NCBI GenBank assembly: GCA_903831255.1 | Contig: CAIKWZ010000013.1 | Coordinates: 1-64,000, forward strand | Origin: an uncultured Alphaproteobacteria bacterium | GTDB taxonomy: Bacteria; Pseudomonadota; Alphaproteobacteria; Caulobacterales; Hyphomonadaceae | Length of the DNA stretch: 64,000 nt | Direction: 5' to 3' | Shown here: positions 53,428-61,704 of the stretch, one piece after another | How the letters are laid out: every line of letters starts with the position of its first letter | How positions within the stretch are numbered: position 1 is the stretch's first letter | The notes under the pieces: model-generated | What the model saw: the letters and a program-made list of their open reading frames with translations, nothing else | Told to the model about the DNA's origin: nothing | Database searches by the model: none | Made by a program: the position numbers and the translations under genes

Positions 53428-53906
53428 GTCGCAGGCGCTCCCGCCGGACGGGTCTCATAGGAGGCGGGCGTTGCCGCCCCCGCCTTGTCCTTCAGGGCCT
53501 CATAGACCTCCTTCGGCATGTAATTTTCATCATGCTTGGCGAGAACGCGCTCGGCCACCAGACGCCCCGAGCCGTCAAAGCGGCCCTCCGCCACGATCCC
53601 CTGCCCCTCCTCGAAGAGATCAGGGAGAAGTCCGTCAAAACTGACCTCAGCCACGTGAGAGCCGTCGGTAATGCGAAACTCCACTGCAGCCCCCTCGCCG
53701 CGGCGAACGCTGCCGGCCTCGACGAGGCCGCCGACCCGGGCGCTTCGTCCGACCTGAGCCGCATTCTTCTCAACGAGATCCGAAGGCGAGTAGAAATACG
53801 CCACCGTATCCTTCAGCGCGGTCGCCGCCAGGGCCACCCCGCTCGCCACCAGGAGGCCGGCGGCGCCGATCAACCAAAGCCGCTGCGAACGCTTTCTCAT
53901 CGACAC
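53424..53906 (-). CDS. ccmE: Cytochrome c haem chaperone CcmE (CycJ)
   Basis: 160 aa. N-terminal membrane anchor, OB-fold beta domain (VGGLVEAGSVRRG, VEFRITDGSHVAEVSFDGLLPDLF), and the haem-binding LAKHDENYMP with His125 covalently holding haem and Tyr129 as axial ligand. It carries haem from CcmC to CcmF. The Ala/Pro-rich tail after 140 is normal. The 115 bases upstream to ccmI hold an AT-rich CATATATG patch that may carry a promoter. Confidence 0.95.
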   Translation of the reverse strand: MSMRKRSQRLWLIGAAGLLVASGVALAATALKDTVAYFYSPSDLVEKNAAQVGRSARVGGLVEAGSVRRGEGAAVEFRITDGSHVAEVSFDGLLPDLFEEGQGIVAEGRFDGSGRLVAERVLAKHDENYMPKEVYEALKDKAGAATPASYETRPAGAPAT

Positions 53907-54021
53907 GTTCTCCCCGGAAGGACCGCCGCATCCCCGAACCGGGACCCGCTCTCCCTACATATATGAAACAGGCCCGAGATCCGCCAGCGTCACAATGGCG
54001 CGAGGTGCGGTCATTTTACCG

Positions 54022-54687
54022 TCAGGGGGCCCCTTCAGGCTCCCCCTGAGACGGCTGGGGTTTAGTGTAAACCTCCCGGAACGCCTTGAACATCTGCCGA
54101 CGCGGGTCGTCCGCGGCGAGGGGCTCTTCGAGACGGGCCCATTCGGCCTCCGCCTCCTCCTTAAGACCCGCCTGCCAGTCCCCCAGACCGGCCATGAAGC
54201 CGAGCCGGACATCGGACGGATCGAGCTCGAAGGCCGCGCGATAGAGATCCCGGGTCAGAGCGTCGACCATGCCCGAGCGCTTGAAGAGAAGGTCGGCGAG
54301 AGATTTAAGAGCCGGCTGAAAGGCCGGCTCCCGCCTCAGGGCGGACTGATAAGCCATCACCGCCTCATCGATCCGGCCGGCGCCCTGCAGCAAATCCCCC
54401 ATGAACTTGTGAGGGTTCGGATCGTCCGGGGCTTCAAGCGCGCGCTTCTGAAGGAGCGCCATCAGCTGATCCGGGGACATTGTGTCCGCGTCCTCGCGGG
54501 CCTGGGTCTCAAGCTCCTCGAGACGACCGGCGAGAGGCTGGTCGGGCATGCCGGGGGAGCCCACCAGAAGGTATAGTCCGACCCCTAAAGCCGCCGCGCC
54601 AACGAGCAGAAGCCGGGTGCGAAGACTGTCGCCCAGGACAAAGGCGCACCCAAGGGCGATCAGAGCAAGAGCGGCGATCCAGATCAC
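54022..54687 (-). CDS. ccmI: Cytochrome c biogenesis protein CcmI (CycH)
   Basis: 221 aa. Two N-terminal hydrophobic segments (residues 1-18 and about 25-45) and a C-terminal TPR-like region (LMALLQKRALEAPDDPNPHKFMGDLLQGAGRIDEAVMAYQSAL). This shape, together with the neighbours, identifies CcmI, which presents apocytochrome to the CcmFH ligase. It is shorter than E. coli-type fusions but typical for alphaproteobacteria. The ATG overlaps the feuQ-like stop by 4 bases. Confidence 0.85.
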   Translation of the reverse strand: MIWIAALALIALGCAFVLGDSLRTRLLLVGAAALGVGLYLLVGSPGMPDQPLAGRLEELETQAREDADTMSPDQLMALLQKRALEAPDDPNPHKFMGDLLQGAGRIDEAVMAYQSALRREPAFQPALKSLADLLFKRSGMVDALTRDLYRAAFELDPSDVRLGFMAGLGDWQAGLKEEAEAEWARLEEPLAADDPRRQMFKAFREVYTKPQPSQGEPEGAP

Positions 54688-56099
54688 AGCGGCGCCGCCG
54701 GAAGCTCAAGACGCACCCGCAGACCCCCGAGGGGACTGTCCTCAAGGCTCAGCCGGCCGCCATAGATCTCCGTCAGGTCGCTCACGATCGAAAGCCCCAA
54801 TCCTGTTCCAGGTTCCGATTCATCCAGCCGTCCGCCGCGCTCGAGAGCCCGGCGGCGATCGTCCGGCGCAAGCCCCGGGCCGTCGTCGTCGACCCGGATC
54901 TCCACCCCATCCTCGGTCCGTTCCACGCAAACCTTCACCCGGCGTTTGCACCATTTGGCGGCGTTTTCCAACACGTTGCCGACAAGTTCATCAAGGTCGC
55001 CGCGCTCCCCGCGGAAGACCGCCCGCGGATCAGCTTCAACCTCGATGCTGACGCCCTTGTCCCGATGCAGACGCTCCAGCATACGCGCGATCGGCTCGAT
55101 CGCCTCGGCCACATCCGATCTCACCCCCAGAACTTCAGCCTGGGCCGCAGCGCGGGCGCGCCGCAAATAGTGATTAACGCTCGCCGTCATCGCCTCGGTC
55201 TGCCGGCGAACGAGATCATTCAGGCGCCCCGGCCCGCCGGCCTCGTTCATCAGAACCGCAAGGGGCGTCTTGAGCGCATGGGCGAGATTGCCGACATGGG
55301 TGCGCGCCCGCTCCACGATCTTCCGGTTGTGCCCGATCAGGGTGTTGATTTCCCGCACAAGCGAGGCCAGCTCGCGGGGATAGACGCCCTCGAGACGATC
55401 CCGCCGGCCCGACCGGATCTCCTCAAGCTTGCCCTCGATGTCGTTGAGCGGGCGCAGACCGAACCGGATGACGCCGAACACGCCCGCCACCAGTCCGATG
55501 GCGAGCACGCCCAGAGCCAGAGCGAGGCGGGCGGTGAAACGCCCGACTTCCTCGTTGACCGAGGAGCGATCGATGGCCGCATAGAGCAGGATCGGAGGCG
55601 AACGCTCGGGCAGGCGGATCGCCCGCATTCCGACACGGAGGCGCGCCCCGTCCGGACCGTCCGTCTCGGCGCGGACGACCTCCCCCGGCCTTGCGACCGC
55701 CGCGCGGATCATCTCCGGCTCGAGGATCGGCTCGACGTCGAAAAAGCTGCGCGAGCGGTTGGCGTGAACAACCGACTGATCGGAGGCGAGAACGACGAAG
55801 GCCCAGTATCGCCCTGAAAACACCCGCTGGAAGCGCTCGTCATTGGGCCTCAGGGACGGGGTGAAGATAAGCCCGCCCTGATCGTCGGAATCGACCGCGG
55901 AGATCAGGGTGAGGAGCGTGGCGTCGATATCGGCGTCCAGCCTCTGCAGGGTCTCGCTGCGATAAAGACCCTGAAGCGACGCCCCGCCCGCCAGCAGCAC
56001 CAGCACCGTCCAGATCGCCGCCGCCGTCATCAGACGACGCGCGATCGAGACGCCCACTTTCAGAGGCGGCTCCTGTCCCTCCTCAACCAAGGGCGACAT
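54684..56099 (-). CDS. feuQ: FeuQ-like sensor histidine kinase
   Basis: 471 aa. Two membrane segments (about residues 22-46 and 190-212) around a periplasmic sensor domain, HAMP-like region, then the divergent H box NLAHALKTPLAVL (His274) and HATPase (VGNVLENAAKWCKRRVKV, DDDGPGLAPDDR, GTGLGLSIVSDL). The H box and order (periplasmic inhibitor gene, regulator, kinase, cycH) match the rhizobial FeuNPQ system, which controls osmoadaptation and cyclic-glucan export. It overlaps the regulator frame by 17 bases and appears intact, although the regulator reading frame is interrupted. Confidence 0.8.
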   Translation of the reverse strand: MSPLVEEGQEPPLKVGVSIARRLMTAAAIWTVLVLLAGGASLQGLYRSETLQRLDADIDATLLTLISAVDSDDQGGLIFTPSLRPNDERFQRVFSGRYWAFVVLASDQSVVHANRSRSFFDVEPILEPEMIRAAVARPGEVVRAETDGPDGARLRVGMRAIRLPERSPPILLYAAIDRSSVNEEVGRFTARLALALGVLAIGLVAGVFGVIRFGLRPLNDIEGKLEEIRSGRRDRLEGVYPRELASLVREINTLIGHNRKIVERARTHVGNLAHALKTPLAVLMNEAGGPGRLNDLVRRQTEAMTASVNHYLRRARAAAQAEVLGVRSDVAEAIEPIARMLERLHRDKGVSIEVEADPRAVFRGERGDLDELVGNVLENAAKWCKRRVKVCVERTEDGVEIRVDDDGPGLAPDDRRRALERGGRLDESEPGTGLGLSIVSDLTEIYGGRLSLEDSPLGGLRVRLELPAAPL

Positions 56100-56763
56100 C
56101 CGATCGCGGATCGACGAGACGGTAGCCGAGCCCCCGCTCCGTCAGGATCCGTCCGGCGCCGACCTTGCGGCGAAGACGACCGATAAAAACCTCGATCGTG
56201 TTGGAATCGCGGTCGAAGTCCTGGTCGTAAATGTGCTCGACCAGTTCCGTGCGCGGGACGATGCGACCCTGATGATGCATCAGATAGCTGAGCACCCGAT
56301 ACTCCAGAGCCGTCAGCTTGACCGGCTCCCCATTGACCGAGGCACGCCCTGCGCGGGTGTCCAGACGAAGATCGCCCAGCTCGATGGTCGCACTGGCGTG
56401 ACCGGCCGAACGGCGAAGGAGAGCCCGGAGCCGGGCGAGCAACTCCTCGGTATAGAAGGGCTTGGTGAGATAGTCGTCCGCGCCCGCGTCGAAGCCAGCG
56501 ACCTTCTCGCTCCAGCGATCCCGGGCGGTCAGAATGAGCACGGGCATGCCCCGTCCGGACGACCGCCATCGCTCGAGCACGCGAACGCCGTCCATCTTCG
56601 GCAGCCCCAGATCGAGAACGGCCGCATCGTAAGGCTCGCTCTCGCCGAGGTAATGTCCCTACTCGCCGTCCGGGGCGAGATCACCGGCGTAACCGGCCTG
56701 GGTCAGGGCCTGGGTCAGCTGACGACCCAGATCGGGATCATCCTCAACCACCAGAATGCGCAT
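56083..56763 (-). pseudogene. feuP: FeuP-like OmpR-family response regulator interrupted by an in-frame TAG
   Basis: Reading from ATG 56763, the frame encodes a standard receiver start, MRILVVEDDPDLGRQL, continuing through PDGE, then codon 35 is TAG (56661-56659), after which the same frame continues GHYLGESEPYDAAVLDLGLP without a shift. Homologues have Glu here (DGEEGHYLG), so a single GAG-to-TAG change explains it. The phosphoacceptor Asp51 lies after the stop, but the next usable ATG (56595, codon 57) lies after the Asp, so a restart product would be a 170-aa fragment with the end of the receiver and the whole winged-helix domain but no phosphorylation site. Either a real loss or uncoupling of the regulator, or a base-calling error. 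Both flanking genes are intact. Confidence 0.8.
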
Positions 56764-56766
56764 CGC

Positions 56767-57102
56767 TTATCCTCTCACCGACACGGACCGTCCGGTCGCC
56801 GCGTCGACCTCGATCATCAGCCGCCGCCCGTCTTCGGTCAGCCAGGAGATGCGATAGAGCGAGCCTACGCGCGAGGCGTCCAGGTGCTGACCGCCATAGC
56901 GCGCCCTCAGGGACCTCAGAATGTCGGGAAGAGCTGCTTCGCGACCCGACGCATCCTCTCCCGCCTGAGGCCCGGCAAGCCCCCTCACGCCTCTCTCGCC
57001 GGCTCCGCCGGGGGCCCAGCCCGAGCCCAGGCCCTCCTGAGCCAGAGCGCACGGAGACAGGAGAAGAGACAGACACATGACACTCACCGCGCGCATCGAC
57101 AT
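56767..57102 (-). CDS. feuN: Exported PepSY-like protein, probable FeuN-type kinase inhibitor
   Basis: 111 aa from ATG 57102 with AAGGGTGG upstream. Signal peptide ends ALAQ near residue 22. A Gly/Ala-rich linker is followed by a PepSY-like half domain (LPDILRSLRARYGGQHL, YRISWLTEDGRRLMIEVDAATGRS). It stops 3 bases before the regulator ATG. In Sinorhizobium the small periplasmic FeuN directly inhibits FeuQ; position and fold suggest the same here. Gene name assigned by synteny, not by close sequence identity. Confidence 0.65.
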   Translation of the reverse strand: MSMRAVSVMCLSLLLSPCALAQEGLGSGWAPGGAGERGVRGLAGPQAGEDASGREAALPDILRSLRARYGGQHLDASRVGSLYRISWLTEDGRRLMIEVDAATGRSVSVRG

Positions 57103-57194
57103 GTCGCCACCCTTGGCGCCGGCGGCCTGAACGCCGGCTGAACGTAATCGCGCCGGCGAGGCGAGGCGCTCCTCCTCGTGGATGTTCCGCCGTC

Positions 57195-58082
57195 TCAACG
57201 CTGGATCTCCGCACCCCGACCCGGCCAGGACTTAAGAAACTCCCGGAGCTCGCCCGCATCGGTCTCCGGCAGGACGATCAGCAGACGGACCAGCAGATCG
57301 CCCGCCTGGGGACGGGACTGAACGCCTTTGCCCCTTAATCTCATCACATCCCCCGAATTGGAGCCCTCGGGAATGTTCAGCGTGACGCGCCCGGAGGGTA
57401 TGGCCACCTGGACCTTGCCGCCCTCGACGGCCTCTGCAAGGGAGATACGCAGATCCATGCGGATGTCCTCGCCCTCCCGACGAAAGACCGGGTGCGATCC
57501 GACGGTGACCTCCACAAGCGCGTCTCCGCCCGGGCCGCCGCCGGGACCTGGATGACCCTGCCCCTTGAGCCTCAGGGTCTGACCCGAGACCAGGCCCGGG
57601 GGGATGGCGAGGTCGAGGGAGCGTCCGTCCGACATGGCCACACGCCGCCGACCGCCGTTTACAGCATCCAGGAAGTCCACCTCCATCCTGTAGCGAACAT
57701 CCTCGCCCTTCTGAGGGCCGGCGGATCGCGCTCCGCCGCCCCGGGAGAACAGGCCGTCGAAAATATCCTCGAACACGTCCGGTCCCCGGCCCGGACGGCC
57801 GCGCGCACCTCCCGCGAAGCCGCCGAACCCGGCGCCTGGATGAAACGCCTGGCGTTCATTGCCCTCCGCATCGATCTCTCCGCGGTCGTAACGGGCTCTC
57901 GAGGCCTCATCGCTCAACAGCTGAAAGGCGGCCGAGACGCGCTTGAAGCGCTCCTCAGCGGATTTGTCGTTGGGACGCACATCCGGATGCAGCTCCTTGG
58001 CGAGCCTGCGGTAGTTTTTCCGGATTTCCTCAGCGCTCGCGGATTTCGAGACGCCCAGCACGGCATAGGGGTCCCAGCTCAC
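57195..58082 (-). CDS. J-domain (DnaJ/CbpA-like) co-chaperone
   Basis: 295 aa. GTG 58082 is chosen: AGGGAAG lies a few bases upstream and the family homology begins there (VSWDPYAVLGVSKSASAEEI), whereas the upstream extension is not protein-like. J domain with HPD (His32-Pro33-Asp34), a Gly/Phe-rich linker (GFGGFAGGARG), then the two-part DnaJ C-terminal domain (EVDFLDAVNGG, LDLAIPPGLVSGQTLRLKGQG, VTLNIPEGSNSGDVMRLRGKGV). No zinc-finger cysteines, so a CbpA-type rather than full DnaJ. Stimulates DnaK ATPase. Confidence 0.9.
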   Translation of the reverse strand: MSWDPYAVLGVSKSASAEEIRKNYRRLAKELHPDVRPNDKSAEERFKRVSAAFQLLSDEASRARYDRGEIDAEGNERQAFHPGAGFGGFAGGARGRPGRGPDVFEDIFDGLFSRGGGARSAGPQKGEDVRYRMEVDFLDAVNGGRRRVAMSDGRSLDLAIPPGLVSGQTLRLKGQGHPGPGGGPGGDALVEVTVGSHPVFRREGEDIRMDLRISLAEAVEGGKVQVAIPSGRVTLNIPEGSNSGDVMRLRGKGVQSRPQAGDLLVRLLIVLPETDAGELREFLKSWPGRGAEIQR

Positions 58083-58320
58083 ATTCAGCTTCCCTGTCAG
58101 CGGTCCTTGCGTCAGCCTTTGCGGCCGGCGGCCAGGACATCGCCCGGCCCCGGGACATTCCGGAGACCCGATGGACCGTTTGATAGGCCCGTTCGGCCCG
58201 CCTATCAACGCCCGGGAGCGCCTCAAAGGCGCAACCGGCAGGAGGCTTCGGGATAGCGGCGCCCTGCCGGGCCTGCTAGTCTTTCGCCTCTTTATTGATC
58301 CTAATCAGGCAGGACTGCTC

Positions 58321-59103
58321 ATGAAACTCGACGCATCGATCTCCGCCATCGTCACCGGCGGCGCCTCCGGTCTCGGCGAGGCGACCGTGCGCGCCTTGCG
58401 CGCCCACGGGGTGAAAGTGGCCATCTTCGACATGAACGAGGCCACCGGCGAGGCGACAGCCGCAGCCACAGGCGCCGTCTTCTGCAAGACGAACGTGACT
58501 GATGAGGCCTCCGTCGACGCCGCCTTCGCCAAGGCGCGCGCCGCCAACGGGCAGGAGCGCATTCTGGTGAACTGCGCCGGCACCGGCAATGCGTTCAAAA
58601 CCGCCGGTCGGAACAAGGACAGCGGAGAGATCAAACATTTCCCGCTCAGCCAGTTTGACCTCATCATCCAGATCAACCTGGTGGGAACCTTCCGCTGCAT
58701 CGCGAAATCAGCCGCCGGCATGCTCACCCTGCCGCCGACCGAAAGCGGAGACCGGGGCGCCATCGTCAACACCGCATCCGTTGCGGCCGTGGACGGACAA
58801 ATGGGCCAGGCCGCCTATTCGGCCTCCAAAGGCGGCATTGTCGGCATGACGCTGCCGATCGCCCGCGACCTGTCGTCTGAAGGCATCCGCGTCAACACCA
58901 TCCTGCCGGGCATCTTCAACACCCCGCTCATGAACGGCGCCCCCCAGGCGGTCAAGGATGCGCTCGCCGCCAGCGTGCCCTTCCCCAAACGCCTTGGAAA
59001 TCCCGATGAGTATGCAAGCCTTGCTCTCGAAATGATCGGCAACGGATACTTCAACGGGGAATGCGTGCGCCTCGACGGCTCGATCCGAATGGCGCCGCGC
59101 TGA
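58321..59103 (+). CDS. Short-chain dehydrogenase, 3-hydroxyacyl-CoA dehydrogenase type 2-like
   Basis: 260 aa from ATG 58321 (AGGA upstream). NAD loop TGGASGLGEATVRAL, NCAGTGNAF, catalytic Ser region NTASVAAVDG and YSASKGG (Tyr and Lys). The closest shape is the HSD17B10-like group that oxidises 3-hydroxyacyl-CoA. Divergent from the J-domain gene and part of the acyl-CoA gene set around 58-62 kb. Confidence 0.88.
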   Translation: MKLDASISAIVTGGASGLGEATVRALRAHGVKVAIFDMNEATGEATAAATGAVFCKTNVTDEASVDAAFAKARAANGQERILVNCAGTGNAFKTAGRNKDSGEIKHFPLSQFDLIIQINLVGTFRCIAKSAAGMLTLPPTESGDRGAIVNTASVAAVDGQMGQAAYSASKGGIVGMTLPIARDLSSEGIRVNTILPGIFNTPLMNGAPQAVKDALAASVPFPKRLGNPDEYASLALEMIGNGYFNGECVRLDGSIRMAPR

Positions 59104-59423
59104 TAGATTTGCCGGACGGGGCCTGACCTTTCCCGATCGTCCCGCCAGGGCGACGGACGGAAGGAAGACGGTCCCGGCCGGCGATTAACCCTGCAGGCCG
59201 CACGGAATTGGGCCCTGACGCCAACACAAATTGATACATCAAGCATCTGAATTGACTGGATAATTCTTCCTTCACCCGCAACGATTCAAAATACACACAT
59301 CAATTAAGGACTTAATTAACCAGTTTGAGTTAGGCTGCAAAATATCTCCAAGATAAATTGCGCTTTTACCTTTTCTTTACGGCCTCAGCGTAAACTCTCC
59401 AAAGAGGTTGGAAAGAATGTGTC
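59104..59423. promoter_or_regulatory. AT-rich regulatory region with a perfect TTTACG-N7-CGTAAA inverted repeat
   Basis: This 320-base gap contains the most AT-rich stretch of the window (about 59220-59400). It carries TTTACG (59376-59381) and CGTAAA (59389-59394) as a perfect 6-bp inverted repeat with a 7-base spacer, centred 39 bases before the next ATG, like an operator or activator site. TTAA (twice) and TTAAC near 59305-59322 resemble CtrA half sites but at the wrong spacing (N8). GGAAAG at 59410-59415 is the ribosome binding site of the following gene. Confidence 0.5.
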
Positions 59424-59756
59424 ATGAGCTCCATTCAAAGCTATGAGGCTATGGGGATCTCGGGTCGCTACGCAGCCCAGATCCGCAATCTTCTTGCGAC
59501 TCAGGCCCTCCAGCGCGCGGCGGTCCAGCAGCAGGCCGCGCGGGCCGATGCGGAAACACGCACGCCGCCGCCCCAGACGCCAAGGTCTGGATCAGGGGTC
59601 TCGGGGGTCGGTTATGGACTGGCGACTGCCGACAGGCCGAGGCCGGCGCCGGAGGCCCGAGCAAGCGACGCCCGCTCGGCGGCGTCCATGGACCTGAGCC
59701 TCGGAAGCGGGCCATCCGAGGGCGTCAGGAAGCCGATCTTCGACCTCAAGGTCTGA
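59424..59756 (+). CDS. Small protein of unknown function behind an AT-rich promoter region
   Basis: 110 aa, no signal peptide. N-terminal half is helical (YAAQIRNLLATQALQRAAVQQQ, a polar coiled-coil-like segment), C-terminal half is Pro/Gly/Ser/Ala-rich and probably disordered, ending KPIFDLKV. I do not recognise the family. Its strong upstream region suggests it is expressed under specific control. Confidence 0.5.
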   Translation: MSSIQSYEAMGISGRYAAQIRNLLATQALQRAAVQQQAARADAETRTPPPQTPRSGSGVSGVGYGLATADRPRPAPEARASDARSAASMDLSLGSGPSEGVRKPIFDLKV

Positions 59757-59847
59757 GGCATCCCTCAAGGCGCGCCTGACTGGAGCGTCCAGGCCCATTG
59801 CCCCTAAGCGCTATTAAGTCCAGTCTCCGCGCCGCGGAGGGGCGAAC

Positions 59848-60198
59848 ATGCTTGCGACATTGCTCAAGGCGCTGGCGACGGCGGGTTTCATCGCCGTTCT
59901 GTCGGAAGTCGCCAAACGCTCCACCTGGCTTGCGGCCGTGATGGTCGCCCTGCCGCTCGCAACCATGCTCACCGTGGGGTTCACTTACTGGTCGTCACGC
60001 GACGCCGACCTCGCCAACCGCTTCGCCGCCTCAACCTTCCTGCTGATCTGGCCAGGGCTCACCTTCTTCCTTCTTCTCCCCCTCACCCAGCGGCTCGGCC
60101 TCAGCTTCTGGCCGTCCTTCGCCATCTCCGTCGTCGCCACATTCGCCGCGACCTGGGGGTTCACGCTGGTGCTGAAGGCGGCCGGGGTCAAACTCTGA
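59848..60198 (+). CDS. DUF3147-like four-helix membrane protein
   Basis: 116 aa with four hydrophobic segments (starting LLKALATAGFIAVLSEVAKR, then WLAAVMVALPLATMLTVGF, FLLIWPGLTFFLLLPL and FAISVVATFAATWGFTLVL). The size and spacing match DUF3147. Function of the family is not established. It converges with the aldehyde dehydrogenase gene across 19 bases. Confidence 0.78.
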   Translation: MLATLLKALATAGFIAVLSEVAKRSTWLAAVMVALPLATMLTVGFTYWSSRDADLANRFAASTFLLIWPGLTFFLLLPLTQRLGLSFWPSFAISVVATFAATWGFTLVLKAAGVKL

Positions 60199-60217
60199 AC
60201 CGCTCCCCCGCGCCGCC

Positions 60218-61570
60218 TCAGGCCCGCGTCACCGTCTTTGCGTTCAGAAACTCCTTCATCCCGAGATCGGCGAGCTCACGCCCGAAACCCGACGCCTTGA
60301 CCCCGCCGAAAGGCAGACGGGGATCGGACGCCGTCATGCCGTTGATCGCGGTGAAACCAGCCTCGATCCTGTCGATAAACAGGGCCTTTTCGTCCTCGTC
60401 ACGGGTCCATACGGCCGAGCCCAGACCAAAGCGCGTGACATTGGCCAGAGCGATCGCCTCGCTCGCGCTGGCGACCCGAAACAGGCAGGCGACGGGTCCG
60501 AACAGCTCCTCGCCATAAGCAGGGGCTGAGACAGGAACATCCGTCAAAAGACCCGGCCGGTAGAAATACCCGGGCCCGTCGAGGGGTCGGGCGCCCTCCG
60601 AAACCTTCGCCCCGGACGCCAGAGTGTCGGCGACCTGACGTATCAGATCGTCGCGAATGCGGGAGGTCGCCAGCGGCCCCATGTCGGTCGCCGGATCGAG
60701 AGGGTCGCCGACACGCAGGGCCGCGATCTCTGAGCGGCAGGCCTCGTGAAAGTCCCCATAGACATCGGCATGAACGATGAACCGCTTGGCGGCGATGCAG
60801 GACTGACCGGCGTTCTGCATGCGCGAGCGCACCGCAACTGCAGCCGCGGCGGAGACATCCGCGCTCGGCATGACGATGAAGGGATCCGATCCGCCGAGCT
60901 CGAGCACCGACTTCTTGAGGTGACGGCCGGCCTCGATCGCGCAGCTCACGCCCGCCGCCTCGCTGCCTGTGAGGGTGAGAGCGCGGATCCTCGGATCGGC
61001 GATGACCCCGGCGACGGCCCCCGAAGGGATCAGCAGCGTCTGAAAGGCGCCTTCCGGGAAGCCCGCCTCGCGAAAAATCTCCTCGATCGCCAGCGCGGAA
61101 CCGGGAACGTTCGAGGCGTGCTTGAGCAAGCCCACATTCCCAGCCGCCAGCGCCGGGGCGGCGAACCTGAAGACCTGCCAGAACGGAAAGTTCCAGGGCA
61201 TCACGGCCAGTACGGGCCCCAGGGGAAGCCAGCGCACATAGGCGCCCCCGCCCCGGTCCTCGTCAGCGAGCATGTCGCCGGCGCGCTCCGCATAATACCT
61301 GCAGACGGATGCGCATTTGGCGACCTCGGCGCGCGACTGCGAGATCGGCTTTCCCATCTCGAGGGTGATGAGCTGGGCCCAGCGATCGGCTTCAGCCTCA
61401 AGGATCCCGGCCGCCCGTCTCAGGCAGGCCAGACGATCCTCAAGACGCGACCGGTCCGCGAACGCCGGAAAGACGGCGGCGGCCGAGGCGAGGCGCGCCT
61501 CCAGCTGAACGGAGGTGAGCTCCTCATAAGATGCGAGCGCCTCGCCTGTGGCCGGATTGATCGATCTCAT
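60218..61570 (-). CDS. NAD(P)-dependent aldehyde dehydrogenase, succinate-semialdehyde type
   Basis: 450 aa from ATG 61570 with GAGGATGG upstream. Features: VMPWNFPFWQVFRFAAPAL (conserved N-terminal motif), TLTGSEAAG (cofactor loop), general base in LELGGSDPF, nucleophile in NAGQSCIAAKRF. Opening SINPATGEALASYEEL is typical of the succinate-semialdehyde dehydrogenase branch. It oxidises a short-chain semialdehyde to the acid. Divergent from the crotonase gene. Confidence 0.88.
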   Translation of the reverse strand: MRSINPATGEALASYEELTSVQLEARLASAAAVFPAFADRSRLEDRLACLRRAAGILEAEADRWAQLITLEMGKPISQSRAEVAKCASVCRYYAERAGDMLADEDRGGGAYVRWLPLGPVLAVMPWNFPFWQVFRFAAPALAAGNVGLLKHASNVPGSALAIEEIFREAGFPEGAFQTLLIPSGAVAGVIADPRIRALTLTGSEAAGVSCAIEAGRHLKKSVLELGGSDPFIVMPSADVSAAAAVAVRSRMQNAGQSCIAAKRFIVHADVYGDFHEACRSEIAALRVGDPLDPATDMGPLATSRIRDDLIRQVADTLASGAKVSEGARPLDGPGYFYRPGLLTDVPVSAPAYGEELFGPVACLFRVASASEAIALANVTRFGLGSAVWTRDEDEKALFIDRIEAGFTAINGMTASDPRLPFGGVKASGFGRELADLGMKEFLNAKTVTRA

Positions 61571-61704
61571 GAACCATCCTCGCGTTCTCATCGATACGGT
61601 TTCCTTGAACCCTATCCGGGCTTCGGGCAACTCCGCCCCTCCCAAACGCCGGCGGCTGGTCTAAAGTGAACGAACACGCAGACTTGACCAGGGAGATCGC
61701 GCTC

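Noticed and set aside
59305-59322. TTAA repeats resembling CtrA sites upstream of the small 59424 gene
   Set aside because: The spacing TTAA-N8-TTAAC is one base too long for a CtrA full site; the perfect 7-base version occurs only at 40113.
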